64,000 nt of DNA from Nostoc cf. commune SO-36 (GCF_023734775.1 NZ_AP025732.1:1928501-1992500); one strand, 5' to 3'; positions 1 through 8,555 are shown, counted from the stretch's first letter. Translations and numbers: made by a program. Notes: a model not told the origin generated them from the letters alone.

Positions 1-218
1 TTATTAATAAAAAGCAAACTTTTTTTGTTAGCTGAAATACAAAATGTACTTCCAAAGAAATACTTCGGTTAGGGGATTGGCTTTTTAGCATAAATAGGGT
101 ATGTAAAAAGCTATGGCAGGATGTAGCAATCCTATTTAAAAACTTTAAGTAAATTCTGAATCAGTTGTAAGAAAATATAATGTAACTTTTACAACTAAAT
201 ATTATATGTAGAGTTTCA

Positions 219-260
219 GGTTGACGATCGCTATTGCTGTCTCCTTTTGTTTGACCTCAA
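219..260 (-). pseudogene. remnant of a second CHAT-gene start (RBS plus first codons)
   Basis: On the minus strand this piece repeats the ribosome-binding region and first codons of the CHAT-PBP gene whose start lies at 2714. Both read AAACAAAAGGAGACAG followed by a near-identical start region. Here the ATG is ATA, and the reading continues for only a few codons similar to the real N-terminus before it decays. It is most simply the 5' scar of a duplicated gene. The similarity is seen directly; the duplication is inferred. Confidence 0.5.
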
Positions 261-304
261 AAAAAAATTAGAATATATCAGTTAAAACTATATATAAACA
301 CTTA

Positions 305-551
305 GGGAACTCCAAAAAATTATTCCACTTAAAGTCGTTGACTGTTGACTGAAAACTCATGAACCGTCAACACAATTCGCAATTCGCAATTCGCAATTCG
401 CAATTAATGCCCCAGGATTTATCCGGGGGCTTGAACCCTGCATTGTTTAAAACTTATCTATCCATAAATGAATTTAGGGGCTTGTACCATCAAGGAAGAA
501 TTGGTCAACAGTGAACAATAGCAATGGAATATTTTTTTACTTGGAACTCCC
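305..551. mobile_element. TTA-flanked foldback element (MITE-like), copy 1
   Basis: The left end GGGAACTCCAA and the right end TTGGAACTCCC are imperfect inverted repeats, each followed inward by an A/T-rich tract. The element is flanked by TTA on both sides (302-304 and 552-554). The right TTA is the stop codon (TAA) of the minus-strand CHAT gene, so the insertion sits exactly at that gene's end. A shorter element with similar ends is at 44420-44559. Bases 305-371 recur as a partial copy at 6610-6681. Confidence 0.55.
374..405. repeat. heptamer tandem repeat (AATTCGC x4)
   Basis: Four perfect tandem copies of AATTCGC followed by AATT. Short tandemly repeated heptamers (STRR) of this kind are typical of heterocystous cyanobacteria. 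Confidence 0.85.
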
Positions 552-2714
552 TTAACGGATACGCACAAATCCAGCTTCATTCATCAGTTTTTGTCCCTGA
601 TTTGTTAATAGCATATTGGCGTATGCCTCGCCCGCTTTTTGTTCTAGACTGCCATTATTCTGCCTGATTATGACAAACATCTGACGTGTAATTGGATACT
701 CACCTGTTTTGAAAGCATCAATGTTTAACTTATTGCGTTGATTTGGACATTGAGCTGGTTTAATCAAAGGTTTGATGTAAGGAGTGACAAAACTGTACCC
801 TTGTCTGGCGATTGGCAGTGCCTTAATCTTACATTGGGGGACGACTTCAGGAGCCGAAGCGTAGTAAATGCCACCGCGATCGCTTGCTAATTTTCTCAGT
901 CCATCGGTTGTGTCGTAGACGTATACTACATTACTTCCAATTTTCTCTCCACTGAGGACGTTGTTAGCAAAGAACTCTACAGTGCCTCCATCTTCAAAGC
1001 GACGGGAGTATGCAGTAATTTTTAGGTTAGCCCCGCCAACCTGATTCCAGTTAGTTATTTTACCAGTGTAAATATCTTTAATTTGTCCTAAGGTTAGCCC
1101 TGGAATTTGCAGATCGGGGTGAACAGCGATCGCTAATCCTTCTAAAACCACTGGAATTTGTTTGAGGCTAAATCCCCGTTGTTGAGCTTGTTGAAACTCT
1201 CTGTCTGCGATCGGGCGGGAGGATTGAGAAAAGGTCAGTTGTCCTTCCAATAACATCCGAATTCCCGTACCTGAACCTGGTGTAGCATTAATCGCATCGG
1301 TATAGCGTAATTCAAACTGCGGATGGGCTTTTTTGATTTCCGGATCTACATATTGCCGAACTGTTGCCCAAGATGTGCTACCACCATAAAACCATGTTCC
1401 TTCGGGGGCAGTTACGGAACTAAAATTGGAGTTGATTTTTGTCTCAACTAAATTGGCTTTTGTCCCAAATAAATTGTCTTTTGTCCCAACTAAATAGCCT
1501 ACACCACTACTGACAATCACGCCCACCAAACCAATTAATAACCACGGTTTGATATTTTTCTTTGGTTTATAAGTTGAATCCTCTAGCTTGATGGGAGTTA
1601 CCTTTGGCGGAGAACTTTCGCGCAATCCTTGCCAAGTCAACGGTTCAACATTGGCTTCAATACAAATTGTTGGCAACCAAATTGCACCTGGATAATCAGA
1701 CTTAAAATGTTCTAGGCGTTTTCGCGCTTTTTTAACAGAAGTAAACAGTGACTTATTATTATGAGTAAATTCTTGGAAGAAATATCTTAAAAAATCTACT
1801 GCTACGGGATCAGGCACGGGTTCGCGCATGACAATAACTTGAGGTAAATGTAATTGGGCCATTTGGTTAGCTAATCCCAAACCATCACAAGAATTAAAAA
1901 TTGCTAACTGTAATCCTTTATCAATAGCTTGTTTCAAAGCTTCTTTAAATTCTTCAATAGTCAAACTATCTTGCTCGTTAAGTTCAATCCAACCAATCTG
2001 CCCATCTTCTTGACTCCCACTGTGTCCTGTAAAAACGAAAATATGGTAGCCTTGTTCATCCCAAAGTGCTTCGCACAACTCCTTGCGGCTAGGTTTAATT
2101 AAACAGTGTACTTCTACCCCATCTGTCTCTAAATCTTGAATTACCTTTAAGTCATCTTTTGTATTAATGCCGTCACTCCTGCCAACAGCAACTAAAATTC
2201 TGACTTTTATACTTTTAGGAACAAGCTTATTTATCTTCGGATTAAAACTTTTGGGCGCAGTTAGGGCAATTTCAGCATTGGGATAGTGTTCTTCAAATAA
2301 ATTCCATTCTTGCCAAGGGAGGCGACGCAAGTCGATATCTTTGGCATCGATGATCACACGAATCTCATCATTTGCATGGTGCAATTGTTGTGCGATCGCA
2401 ATTAATCTATCCCGGATTGGCCCCCACCTGCTATCGTAAGTATTTAACCATTGATTTAGCTCGTCTTTCACTGCTAAAGTGTGTGCCGCGTGAGAATGAA
2501 TTATGACACTTTTGGGTGTGAGACGGAAGGTAGCACAAGAACGCACAGCCTCGATTTGGCGATATGCTGACTGCCATTCATTAAAGGATGATTCTAAATT
2601 TAGTGGTAATGGAGGTAAAAACCCTTCTGTTTCTTCATCCAAGCTTTTCGCTGTTAAAATTACCAGAAATCCATCTGGTGAATTGCGTCTTAGTTTCAAC
2701 TTGACGGTCGCCAT
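552..2714 (-). CDS. CHAT-domain protease fused to a PstS-type phosphate-binding domain
   Basis: A 720-residue protein. Residues ~1-370 form a CHAT (caspase-like, clan CD) peptidase with the expected dyad: His231 in a GHSG context and Cys276 in NSCDG. A single membrane segment follows at ~389-411 (LLIGLVGVIVSSGVGYLVG). Residues ~430-720 are a PBP/PstS-like periplasmic substrate-binding fold, with the ITNWNQVGG motif and a STSW near its start. The predicted topology is a cytoplasmic protease and an extracytoplasmic ligand sensor. It ends a three-gene minus-strand operon (sigma-like, DUF1822, CHAT), with 21 bp between the upstream stop and this start. AGGAGA precedes the ATG, which supports the start. 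CHAT proteases usually act in conflict or cell-death signalling; coupling to phosphate or another anion is inferred from the C-terminal domain only. Confidence 0.85.
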   Translation of the reverse strand: MATVKLKLRRNSPDGFLVILTAKSLDEETEGFLPPLPLNLESSFNEWQSAYRQIEAVRSCATFRLTPKSVIIHSHAAHTLAVKDELNQWLNTYDSRWGPIRDRLIAIAQQLHHANDEIRVIIDAKDIDLRRLPWQEWNLFEEHYPNAEIALTAPKSFNPKINKLVPKSIKVRILVAVGRSDGINTKDDLKVIQDLETDGVEVHCLIKPSRKELCEALWDEQGYHIFVFTGHSGSQEDGQIGWIELNEQDSLTIEEFKEALKQAIDKGLQLAIFNSCDGLGLANQMAQLHLPQVIVMREPVPDPVAVDFLRYFFQEFTHNNKSLFTSVKKARKRLEHFKSDYPGAIWLPTICIEANVEPLTWQGLRESSPPKVTPIKLEDSTYKPKKNIKPWLLIGLVGVIVSSGVGYLVGTKDNLFGTKANLVETKINSNFSSVTAPEGTWFYGGSTSWATVRQYVDPEIKKAHPQFELRYTDAINATPGSGTGIRMLLEGQLTFSQSSRPIADREFQQAQQRGFSLKQIPVVLEGLAIAVHPDLQIPGLTLGQIKDIYTGKITNWNQVGGANLKITAYSRRFEDGGTVEFFANNVLSGEKIGSNVVYVYDTTDGLRKLASDRGGIYYASAPEVVPQCKIKALPIARQGYSFVTPYIKPLIKPAQCPNQRNKLNIDAFKTGEYPITRQMFVIIRQNNGSLEQKAGEAYANMLLTNQGQKLMNEAGFVRIR

Positions 2715-2735
2715 TACTGTCTCCTTTTGTTTGTT

Positions 2736-3641
2736 TTAAACAACAAACTCTTCCATCAGGCTTGTTTCCCCTAACACTATCTTGACACTGAATTTTTCCT
2801 CGTGCTGGCAGCTAAACTCTACTTGCATCCAGTCATCTGCATTTCTTGCTTGCACTTCCATGCCAGTGTTTCCATCTGCATCTAAGACAATCAGTTGTAA
2901 ATCTGGGGGTAAATGAATCGCATCGTCGGCGGGATAAATTCGTAGGCGAATATCAAAAACTTCGCTATCTGTGGGTGTTAACTGCACTAATAAGAGTACT
3001 TGCCGAACCAAGTCAATCACTTTCGCCCGACTGATAGAGTTAGTCGCAGGGCGAGTCATTGTACTACTGCTTCTAAAATTGTTAGCAAATACTAACTCTG
3101 GGGCTTGCCAATGTGACTCGAAGATTCCCATAACCCATTGACGCAGATTTATTAATAGCCTCCGCTTATGTATAATCTCAATCAGAGCATCAAAAGATTG
3201 CAGTTGGACTATTTCAAATATTGCTGGTGATTCAGTCATCTCCCTTGCCGGAAGAAATCCTAACAATTCTACATAATCTAATTGCTCACTAAACTGAACT
3301 CCTACATAACCAATCCGGTCTTGTGTAATGGTTGCAGGTAAGACTATAGCAACCTCACCCGGTAACACTGGACGGCATTCAAGCTTACCAACCCCCGGCA
3401 ATACTAAGTCAGCAACATCAAAAATTGCCCTTAGACTGCGATGCCAGCTATCGCCTTGATTCAGCGCTGTCTCAACATTTAGCCATTTGAGATAACTGTG
3501 AACCGCATAAACAGCTAGAGTATTGAGATAAACTTGTTTGCCTTTTTGGAGACTATCTTGCTGGGCGGCAAATTCCTCAGCCCAACGGTGGGCATTTTTG
3601 GGGAGAGGGACGCTTAAAGTAGATGATTGTGTGTTGGTCAT
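2736..3641 (-). CDS. DUF1822 family protein
   Basis: A 301-residue soluble protein without signal peptide or membrane segment. I recognise it as the cyanobacterial DUF1822 family, whose function is unknown. The N-terminal part carries the family's PLPKNAHRWAEEFA-type opening and a tyrosine-rich YLNTLAVYAVHSYL segment. Its ATG overlaps the upstream sigma-like gene's TAA by one base (TAATG), so the two are probably translationally coupled, and the CHAT gene follows directly. In cyanobacteria such proteins commonly sit between a sigma-70-like factor and a CHAT protein, so it may be an adaptor of that system; this is inference. Confidence 0.75.
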   Translation of the reverse strand: MTNTQSSTLSVPLPKNAHRWAEEFAAQQDSLQKGKQVYLNTLAVYAVHSYLKWLNVETALNQGDSWHRSLRAIFDVADLVLPGVGKLECRPVLPGEVAIVLPATITQDRIGYVGVQFSEQLDYVELLGFLPAREMTESPAIFEIVQLQSFDALIEIIHKRRLLINLRQWVMGIFESHWQAPELVFANNFRSSSTMTRPATNSISRAKVIDLVRQVLLLVQLTPTDSEVFDIRLRIYPADDAIHLPPDLQLIVLDADGNTGMEVQARNADDWMQVEFSCQHEEKFSVKIVLGETSLMEEFVV

Positions 3642-4375
3642 TAGTCAGATCCGAAATTCATACCAATATCTTTTAACAGGGGAAGGCAATTTTTCTTCCA
3701 GTGGGAGTAAAGAGTTTGATTACTTATATTTAACTCTCTAGCAATATCAGCGATTTTATGAGGTGGTTGTTTTAGAAGTAACCGCATTGTCAATAAGTGA
3801 CAATGGCATTCAGGATTTTTACGCGGATGACTGGCTTTTAATTTACCTTCTTGATCTTGCTCAATATATTGCCAGATGCGTTGACCAAGGCATTGGCGCT
3901 CAACTTCCTGGATTTGGGCAATTTTGATATCCAGCAAATCTAAAGAAATACTTTCTGACTGACGGTCTGGCAAGATATTTAGTAGGGTTGTTTCGTCACC
4001 CTCATCGTTACGGGTAAGTCTGTCTAAACTTATGATATAATTACTATCTGCTATATACAAATCTTTAATGCGCCATTTAAGATAGCCATTAATCCAAGTT
4101 ACTAGGCTTTGTTGGAAGGAAGGCGATACTCCTTCCCTTCGGGACGCTACGCGAACGGAGTCACTTGGTGAACGCACTTCAAACTCGCAAATCTTCCGGC
4201 TCATCCATTCCCAAGTTTGATTTAAGGCTTCTAAATAGTCTTGGTGTCCTGACTTATAAATGCCAGGGAGTTGTTGAATAAGCATAAGCAGTCTATTTAA
4301 GGCTTTTTGCCTCTCTGGACTGGGGTCTGGGTAGCAGCATACATCATCAATCAGTTTTTTCAGTTGTTCATCCAC
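3641..4375 (-). CDS. sigma-70-like transcription factor, first gene of the CHAT cassette
   Basis: A 244-residue protein. The C-terminal part (~200-235) is a helix-turn-helix resembling sigma region 4 (HKIADIARELNISNQTLYSHW). The middle (~90-150) resembles a degenerate region 2 with YLKWRIKDL. It is likely an ECF-like or sigma-like regulator of its own operon. Residues ~68-84 (SPSDSVRVASRREGVSP) are encoded by an interspersed repeat (plus-strand 4121-4172) that has inserted without breaking the frame and probably forms a loop. The stop overlaps the next gene's start by one base. The true function as a sigma factor is inferred from the HTH and the context. Confidence 0.65.
   Translation of the reverse strand: MDEQLKKLIDDVCCYPDPSPERQKALNRLLMLIQQLPGIYKSGHQDYLEALNQTWEWMSRKICEFEVRSPSDSVRVASRREGVSPSFQQSLVTWINGYLKWRIKDLYIADSNYIISLDRLTRNDEGDETTLLNILPDRQSESISLDLLDIKIAQIQEVERQCLGQRIWQYIEQDQEGKLKASHPRKNPECHCHLLTMRLLLKQPPHKIADIARELNISNQTLYSHWKKNCLPLLKDIGMNFGSD
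4121..4172. repeat. interspersed repeat absorbed in frame into the sigma-like gene
   Basis: The core CTTCGGGACGCTACGCGAAC is typical of Nostoc small dispersed repeats and recurs in pieces in the hairpin at 4577-4738. It lies inside a coding sequence and is translated as an Arg/Ser-rich insert. Confidence 0.55.
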
Positions 4376-4930
4376 AAGGATTATTCTCCCAAGCTGCTGT
4401 GCCTGTTAATTACCTGAAAGACAATAAAGCTTTTGCAGCTTGAGTTTACCTGATTTTTAATTCACTTATTACCTTTAAATGTTGTAGATATCAAAAAGTT
4501 TTTATTACTCTTGCTAGAGAAAATTTATCAGCGATCGCCCCAAGTAAAACTAAAACCCAAAAACCTCTTATATTTCGTCATTGCGTTGGCGTAAGCCTTC
4601 CCGCAGAGTACGAAGTGTTCGCGGAGCGTCTCTAAAAGTTGCAATCGCAAAGACTGAGATTGCCACGCTTCACTTCTCTACGAGACGCTACCGCGAACGT
4701 TCCGTACCCTGCGGGAAGGCTTACGCCAACGCAATGACATCTTATATTTAATTGCGTATACTTAACTGATTTCTATAGCTTGGACTTTTTTTACTTCCGG
4801 TATTGTTTTAGTGCAATTCATACTCACCATTTCATAAAAATAAAAATAGTGGATGTAAGTTTAATAAGAGTCCAAGCATAAAACTTGCTGTATCAGATTC
4901 CGAGCAATCTTAGTGAGATAGGTCTGCTAT
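4376..4930. other. intergenic region between divergent genes
   Basis: This is the divergent promoter region for the sigma-like operon (left) and the PspA-like gene (right). Apart from the large foldback repeat at 4577-4738 the sequence is AT-rich and holds no recognisable gene. Confidence 0.6.
4577..4738. repeat. large foldback (inverted) repeat
   Basis: The arms 4577-4612 and 4703-4738 are reverse complements over 36 nt with one mismatch (outer sequence GTCATTGCGTTGGCGTAAGC). Further inner pairing (4616-4632 with 4681-4699) makes the element nearly one long hairpin. A related core occurs at 44452-44530. Confidence 0.8.
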
Positions 4931-5644
4931 ATGAAAAAAGTGATGTATTGGTTAATGGGTGAAAAAGCAGGACGAACCATAGTTGGTACTTGGAATTGGC
5001 TATGGGGAATGCCAGTAGAATCTGGTGGGAAAGTAGCTGTAGCCGTGGCTGAAGAATCATTGCAATCAATGCAAGAATCGGTGCAAAAGCTAGCTGTAGC
5101 TGTTGCTATGCAAGAAGGTTCTTACAAAACAGCCAAAAATAAATACGAGGCAAAAATCAAAGAATTACAGACTTTGGAGCAGCAAGCAAATATTGCCCAA
5201 CGCAGTGGTAATGCAGAAGCAGCGCGAATGGCAATGACCAAAGCAATCCAGACAGAGCAGATTTTGCCAAAACTAGAGGAAATGGTCAAACAGGCTGAAA
5301 CATCTGTAAATGCTTCTAAAGATAAGCTGAATCGGGAACGCATGAAGTTAGAAAGCTACAAGGCTGATATGCAAAATATGAAAGATATGTCAGAGGTAAA
5401 TGAAGCACTAGCAATGATTGCTAAAGTCAACAATGAATTTGACATTGGTTCGGCTAAAAGTGACTTTGAAAAAGCTAAAAGTGCAGTTGAACGGCGAAAT
5501 TTCAAAACAGGCGCTTTAGCAGAAATATCTGAAAACCCAACTGAAAAACTCCAAGCTGAAATAGAACGTATGACTGTAGATGACGAAGTTTCTCGTCGTT
5601 TGCAGATGTTAACTGAGTCAAATACTGAAAAATTATCAGAGTAA
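4931..5644 (+). CDS. PspA/IM30-like coiled-coil protein
   Basis: A 237-residue protein that is almost entirely predicted coiled coil and rich in Glu, Lys, Ala and Gln, with the PspA-like stretch MAMTKAIQTEQILPKLEEMV. The N-terminus contains a Trp-rich amphipathic segment (GTWNWLWGMP) that could bind membranes. It is more divergent than the two PspA/Vipp1 proteins at 28849 and 29767. The stop lies 5 bp before the start of a membrane-anchored PstS-like protein, so the two are very likely cotranscribed. A membrane-stress role is inferred from the family. Confidence 0.7.
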   Translation: MKKVMYWLMGEKAGRTIVGTWNWLWGMPVESGGKVAVAVAEESLQSMQESVQKLAVAVAMQEGSYKTAKNKYEAKIKELQTLEQQANIAQRSGNAEAARMAMTKAIQTEQILPKLEEMVKQAETSVNASKDKLNRERMKLESYKADMQNMKDMSEVNEALAMIAKVNNEFDIGSAKSDFEKAKSAVERRNFKTGALAEISENPTEKLQAEIERMTVDDEVSRRLQMLTESNTEKLSE

Positions 5645-5649
5645 AAGTT

Positions 5650-6531
5650 ATGAATCAAAAAAGCGCTCCTCCTCCAATTGTTTTTATCCTGATTTTTCTA
5701 GCTTTAATCGGTGGTGGTTACTGGTTCTTTTTCAAGCGGGAAGCAGTACCAGGTAATATTACTTCCCCAATCAACACACCTTCTACTAGTTTTTCATCCC
5801 CAAGTTCATTACCAAGCGGTACTACTGTAAAAATAGACGGTTCTACGAGCATGGTGACAATTAACCAAAATCTCAAAAGAGCATTTGAGAGGCAGTTTCC
5901 TGGTACGAGTGTTGTAACTAGTGCTAATGGTTCTCAAAATGGTATCGCGGATCTGATAGCGGGTAGAGTGGATATTGCGGCGATATCTCGACCCTTGACT
6001 GCACAAGAACAGAGTCAGGGATTAGTGGCGGTGTCCGTGACAAATGATGCGATCGCGCTGGTGGTTGGCAAAGCAAATCCTTTCAATCAAGGATTAACCA
6101 GCGCTCAAGTAGCAGATATATTTCAGGGAAAAATTAACAACTGGTCAGCAGTTGGTGGTAGCAATGGGACTATCCGAGTCATTAATCGACCGGCAATTAG
6201 TGGAACCCATCAAGCATTTCAGGAAATAGTGTTGAAGAAAGCTAATTTTGGCACAACACCAAACATCGCAACACTACCACGAGATGCCACAACTCCCCTA
6301 CTCCAAGCTTTGGGAACTGATGGCATCGGCTATGCTACTTTTGCACAAGTTGCCAATCAGCAAACAGTGCGATTTGTTCCAATTGATGGATTGACTCCCG
6401 ATGCAAATAATTATCCTTATCAACGGCAGCTATTTTACGTCTATAAAAACTCTGCTAGTCCTGGAGTCCAAGCTTTCTTAGGTTATGCAACTTCGCCTCA
6501 AGGGCAGCAAGCTATCATCCTAAATAATTAA
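5650..6531 (+). CDS. membrane-anchored PstS-type substrate-binding protein
   Basis: A 293-residue protein. The N-terminal membrane segment (~9-27, VFILIFLALIGGGYWFFF) is followed by a Ser/Pro/Thr linker and a PBP-like domain from ~55. The domain shows the opening KIDGSTSM, the ISRPLT loop and FQGKINNWSAVGG, all typical of PstS/PBP-like phosphate-binding proteins. The same domain ends the CHAT protein at 552-2714. No PstC, PstA or PstB transporter gene is nearby, so it may be a sensor rather than a transporter subunit. It is cotranscribed with the PspA-like gene 5 bp upstream. Confidence 0.8.
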   Translation: MNQKSAPPPIVFILIFLALIGGGYWFFFKREAVPGNITSPINTPSTSFSSPSSLPSGTTVKIDGSTSMVTINQNLKRAFERQFPGTSVVTSANGSQNGIADLIAGRVDIAAISRPLTAQEQSQGLVAVSVTNDAIALVVGKANPFNQGLTSAQVADIFQGKINNWSAVGGSNGTIRVINRPAISGTHQAFQEIVLKKANFGTTPNIATLPRDATTPLLQALGTDGIGYATFAQVANQQTVRFVPIDGLTPDANNYPYQRQLFYVYKNSASPGVQAFLGYATSPQGQQAIILNN

Positions 6532-6688
6532 TTCATCCAGAGTCCCATTAATTATGTAGAAAGGCTATGTTTTACGTTTCTAGGACTGACCTTCACAGAA
6601 TTATCACAAGGGAACTCCAAAAAATAAATTATTCCACTTAAAGTCGTTGACTGTTGACTGAAAACTCATGAACCGTCAACGTACATAG

Positions 6689-6716
6689 GTAGGGGCACAA
6701 TATGTTGTGCCCCTAC
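6689..6716. repeat. perfect hairpin, 12-bp stem
   Basis: GTAGGGGCACAA, loop TATG, then the exact reverse complement. The same design, with a different core, is at 49653-49683. Confidence 0.8.
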
Positions 6717-6874
6717 GATTATCTGTACCTCACGCCTGGTGCAATCTGCTGTATCTAATAGAAATAGGAGTGAAATTTAAATATGCGTTACCTAAAACCC
6801 TTGTAGAGGACTAACAATGCTACGTCTCTACGATAGACATCTCCAGAAATTAAATATGCGTTATCCAGAATCCT

Positions 6875-6905
6875 TGTAGAGACGTAGCACTGCTACGTCT
6901 CTACA
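6875..6905. repeat. 31-nt palindrome of an interspersed repeat family
   Basis: Two perfect 15-nt arms (TGTAGAGACGTAGCA) around one base. The flanking TTAAATATGCGTTATCC text is shared with the copy at 41790-41845 (there in inverse orientation) and with a more diverged copy at about 6775-6825. Confidence 0.8.
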
Positions 6906-7138
6906 TTCATTTTCGGAGATGTCTAATTGTGAATTTTCTGATGTATTCGCACTTGCCAGTCTTTTGTAAGCTTGTACTTTAGCGAAAAATACTTGACTAA
7001 CCTTAGCGCAAAACTGTAGCCTCAAACTACCCTTATCACTGCTTATAAGAACATGGGATAATTTATTGTAACTTCACTAATACGTTGTTTTGCGTAGATT
7101 CAGCAAAAATCTAGTAAAAAAAAGCAAATTAATTAACT

Positions 7139-8254
7139 ATGGTTACTAGGATTTATGATAATTCACACTTCGATGAAAGCACTAATGGGGTTGTTGTAAT
7201 GGTCGAGCCATACAGCCAAAAAGAGCAAATACAGCAAGTTGTTTACCGCATTTTAGATGCCAATTTAGACCGCGCTCGTGAAGGCTTGCGAATTATCGAG
7301 GAATGGTGTCGGTTTGGGTTGAATAATGCTCAGTTGGCTCTTGAATGCAAGCGCTTGCGCCAAGAAGTAGCCAAGTGGCATACCTCCGAATTACGAGCAG
7401 CGCGAGATACACCAGGCGATCCTGGGACAGAGTTAACCCATCCTCAGGAAGAACAACGAGCTAGTATAAAATCGGTATTGCAAGCTAACTTTTGCCGGAT
7501 AGAAGAAGCATTAAGGGTGTTGGAAGAATACAGCAAGCTCTACCAGCCAACTATGGCTAAAGCTTGCAAGCAGATGCGTTATCAGGTTTATACCCTAGAA
7601 AGTAGTTTAATGGGTCATCAGCGCCATCAATTATTGTGGCGATCGCATTTGTATCTTGTCACTTCCCCACATGAAACTTTGTTGAACAATGTCGAAGCTG
7701 CACTCAAAGGGGGATTAACGCTTTTACAATACCGCGACAAAACTGCTGATGATTCTTTGCGTCTGGAACAAGCAAGAAAACTCCGGCAGTTATGCCATAT
7801 TTACGGTGCTTTGTTCATTGTTAACGATCGCGTAGATGTAGCTTTAGCTGTCGATGCCGATGGGGTGCATCTGGGACAACAAGATATGCCTATTGCGATC
7901 GCTCGGCAATTACTGGGTTCACAGCGTTTAATAGGTCTTTCTACCACAAATAAAGAAGAAATGCAAGCAGCAATTGCTGAAGGCGTAGATTATATTGGCG
8001 TGGGGCCAGTTTATGAAACTCCCACGAAACTAGGTAAAGTAGCAACAGGGCTAGAATACGTCAGCTATGCTGCCAAAAATTGCTCAATTCCCTGGTTTGC
8101 CATTGGGGGAATAGATGCCAATAATATCAATGATGTGATCGATGCCGGAGCCGAACGTGTAGCAGTGGTGCGATCGCTCATGCAAGCCGAACAGCCCACC
8201 CTCGTGACACAATATTTGCTCTCTCAACTTAATCGCATTAAACCAGAATTTTAA
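7139..8254 (+). CDS. thiE: thiamine-phosphate synthase (ThiD2-ThiE two-domain form)
   Basis: A 371-residue protein. It condenses hydroxymethylpyrimidine pyrophosphate with the thiazole phosphate to give thiamine phosphate in the cytosol. Residues ~30-160 are the N-terminal helical extension found in cyanobacterial ThiE (ThiD2-like; ILDANLDRAREGLR-type motif). Residues ~170-365 are the TIM-barrel ThiE domain, with LLQYRDK, the NDRVDVAL and DGVHLGQ loops, IGVGPVYETPTK and the phosphate-binding AIGGI motif. The length fits the cyanobacterial form. thiS follows 88 bp downstream, which supports the pathway assignment. An in-frame ATG at 7199 is an alternative start. Confidence 0.93.
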   Translation: MVTRIYDNSHFDESTNGVVVMVEPYSQKEQIQQVVYRILDANLDRAREGLRIIEEWCRFGLNNAQLALECKRLRQEVAKWHTSELRAARDTPGDPGTELTHPQEEQRASIKSVLQANFCRIEEALRVLEEYSKLYQPTMAKACKQMRYQVYTLESSLMGHQRHQLLWRSHLYLVTSPHETLLNNVEAALKGGLTLLQYRDKTADDSLRLEQARKLRQLCHIYGALFIVNDRVDVALAVDADGVHLGQQDMPIAIARQLLGSQRLIGLSTTNKEEMQAAIAEGVDYIGVGPVYETPTKLGKVATGLEYVSYAAKNCSIPWFAIGGIDANNINDVIDAGAERVAVVRSLMQAEQPTLVTQYLLSQLNRIKPEF

Positions 8255-8301
8255 AAGAGTCATTTGTCATTTCTCATTAACCCAAAGCGAGTAACCAATT
8301 T

Positions 8302-8340
8302 CCATTCCCCATTCCCTATTCCCTATTCCCCACTCCCCAA
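8302..8340. repeat. CCATTCCCC-type low-complexity repeat
   Basis: Tandem, slightly varied copies of CCATTCCC/CTATTCCC. Similar tracts occur at 18793-18830 (inside menD) and, as the complement, at 59505-59560. Confidence 0.7.
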
Positions 8341-8342
8341 TT

Positions 8343-8555
8343 ATGTCTAACGAGATTACGGTTCAGGTAAATGGGGAAACCCATAACTGTTCATTTCAAA
8401 CTTCTTTACCCGACTTACTCCAACAGTTGGGTTTTAACCCCCGCTTAGTGGCTGTAGAGTATAATGGTGAAATTTTACACCGCCAGTTTTGGCCGGAAAC
8501 GAAAGTGCAACTAGGCGATCGCTTAGAAGTGGTAACTATTGTTGGTGGTGGTTAA
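8343..8555 (+). CDS. thiS: ThiS sulfur carrier protein
   Basis: A 70-residue beta-grasp protein (ubiquitin-like) that carries sulfur as a C-terminal thiocarboxylate for thiazole synthesis. It opens with ITVQVNGE and ends in VTIVGGG, the glycine tail needed for adenylation. It directly follows thiE; the gap contains a low-complexity CCATTCCCCATTCCC repeat that also recurs inside menD. Confidence 0.92.
   Translation: MSNEITVQVNGETHNCSFQTSLPDLLQQLGFNPRLVAVEYNGEILHRQFWPETKVQLGDRLEVVTIVGGG

Larger units (their letters stand above)
1..551. other. intergenic region with repeats and a gene-start remnant
   Basis: No gene is seen. The stretch holds an AT-rich 5' part, a degenerate copy of the start region of the downstream CHAT gene (about 219-260), a foldback element (305-551) and a heptamer tandem repeat (374-405). 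These are listed separately. Confidence 0.6.
6532..7138. other. intergenic region rich in palindromic repeats
   Basis: No gene seen. It holds a partial copy of the repeat at 305-371 (6610-6681), a perfect hairpin at 6689-6716, and two related copies of an interspersed repeat around 6775-6835 and 6838-6910, the second containing a perfect 31-nt palindrome. I found no convincing TPP riboswitch in front of thiE. Confidence 0.6.

Noticed and set aside
552..2714. Reading the CHAT-PBP fusion as two genes joined by a sequencing error
   Set aside because: The linker with the membrane helix is continuous, topologically sensible and without stop or frame change.
6950..7138. Possible TPP riboswitch upstream of thiE
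   Set aside because: No CTGAGA-type core or paired TPP helices could be recognised in the leader.
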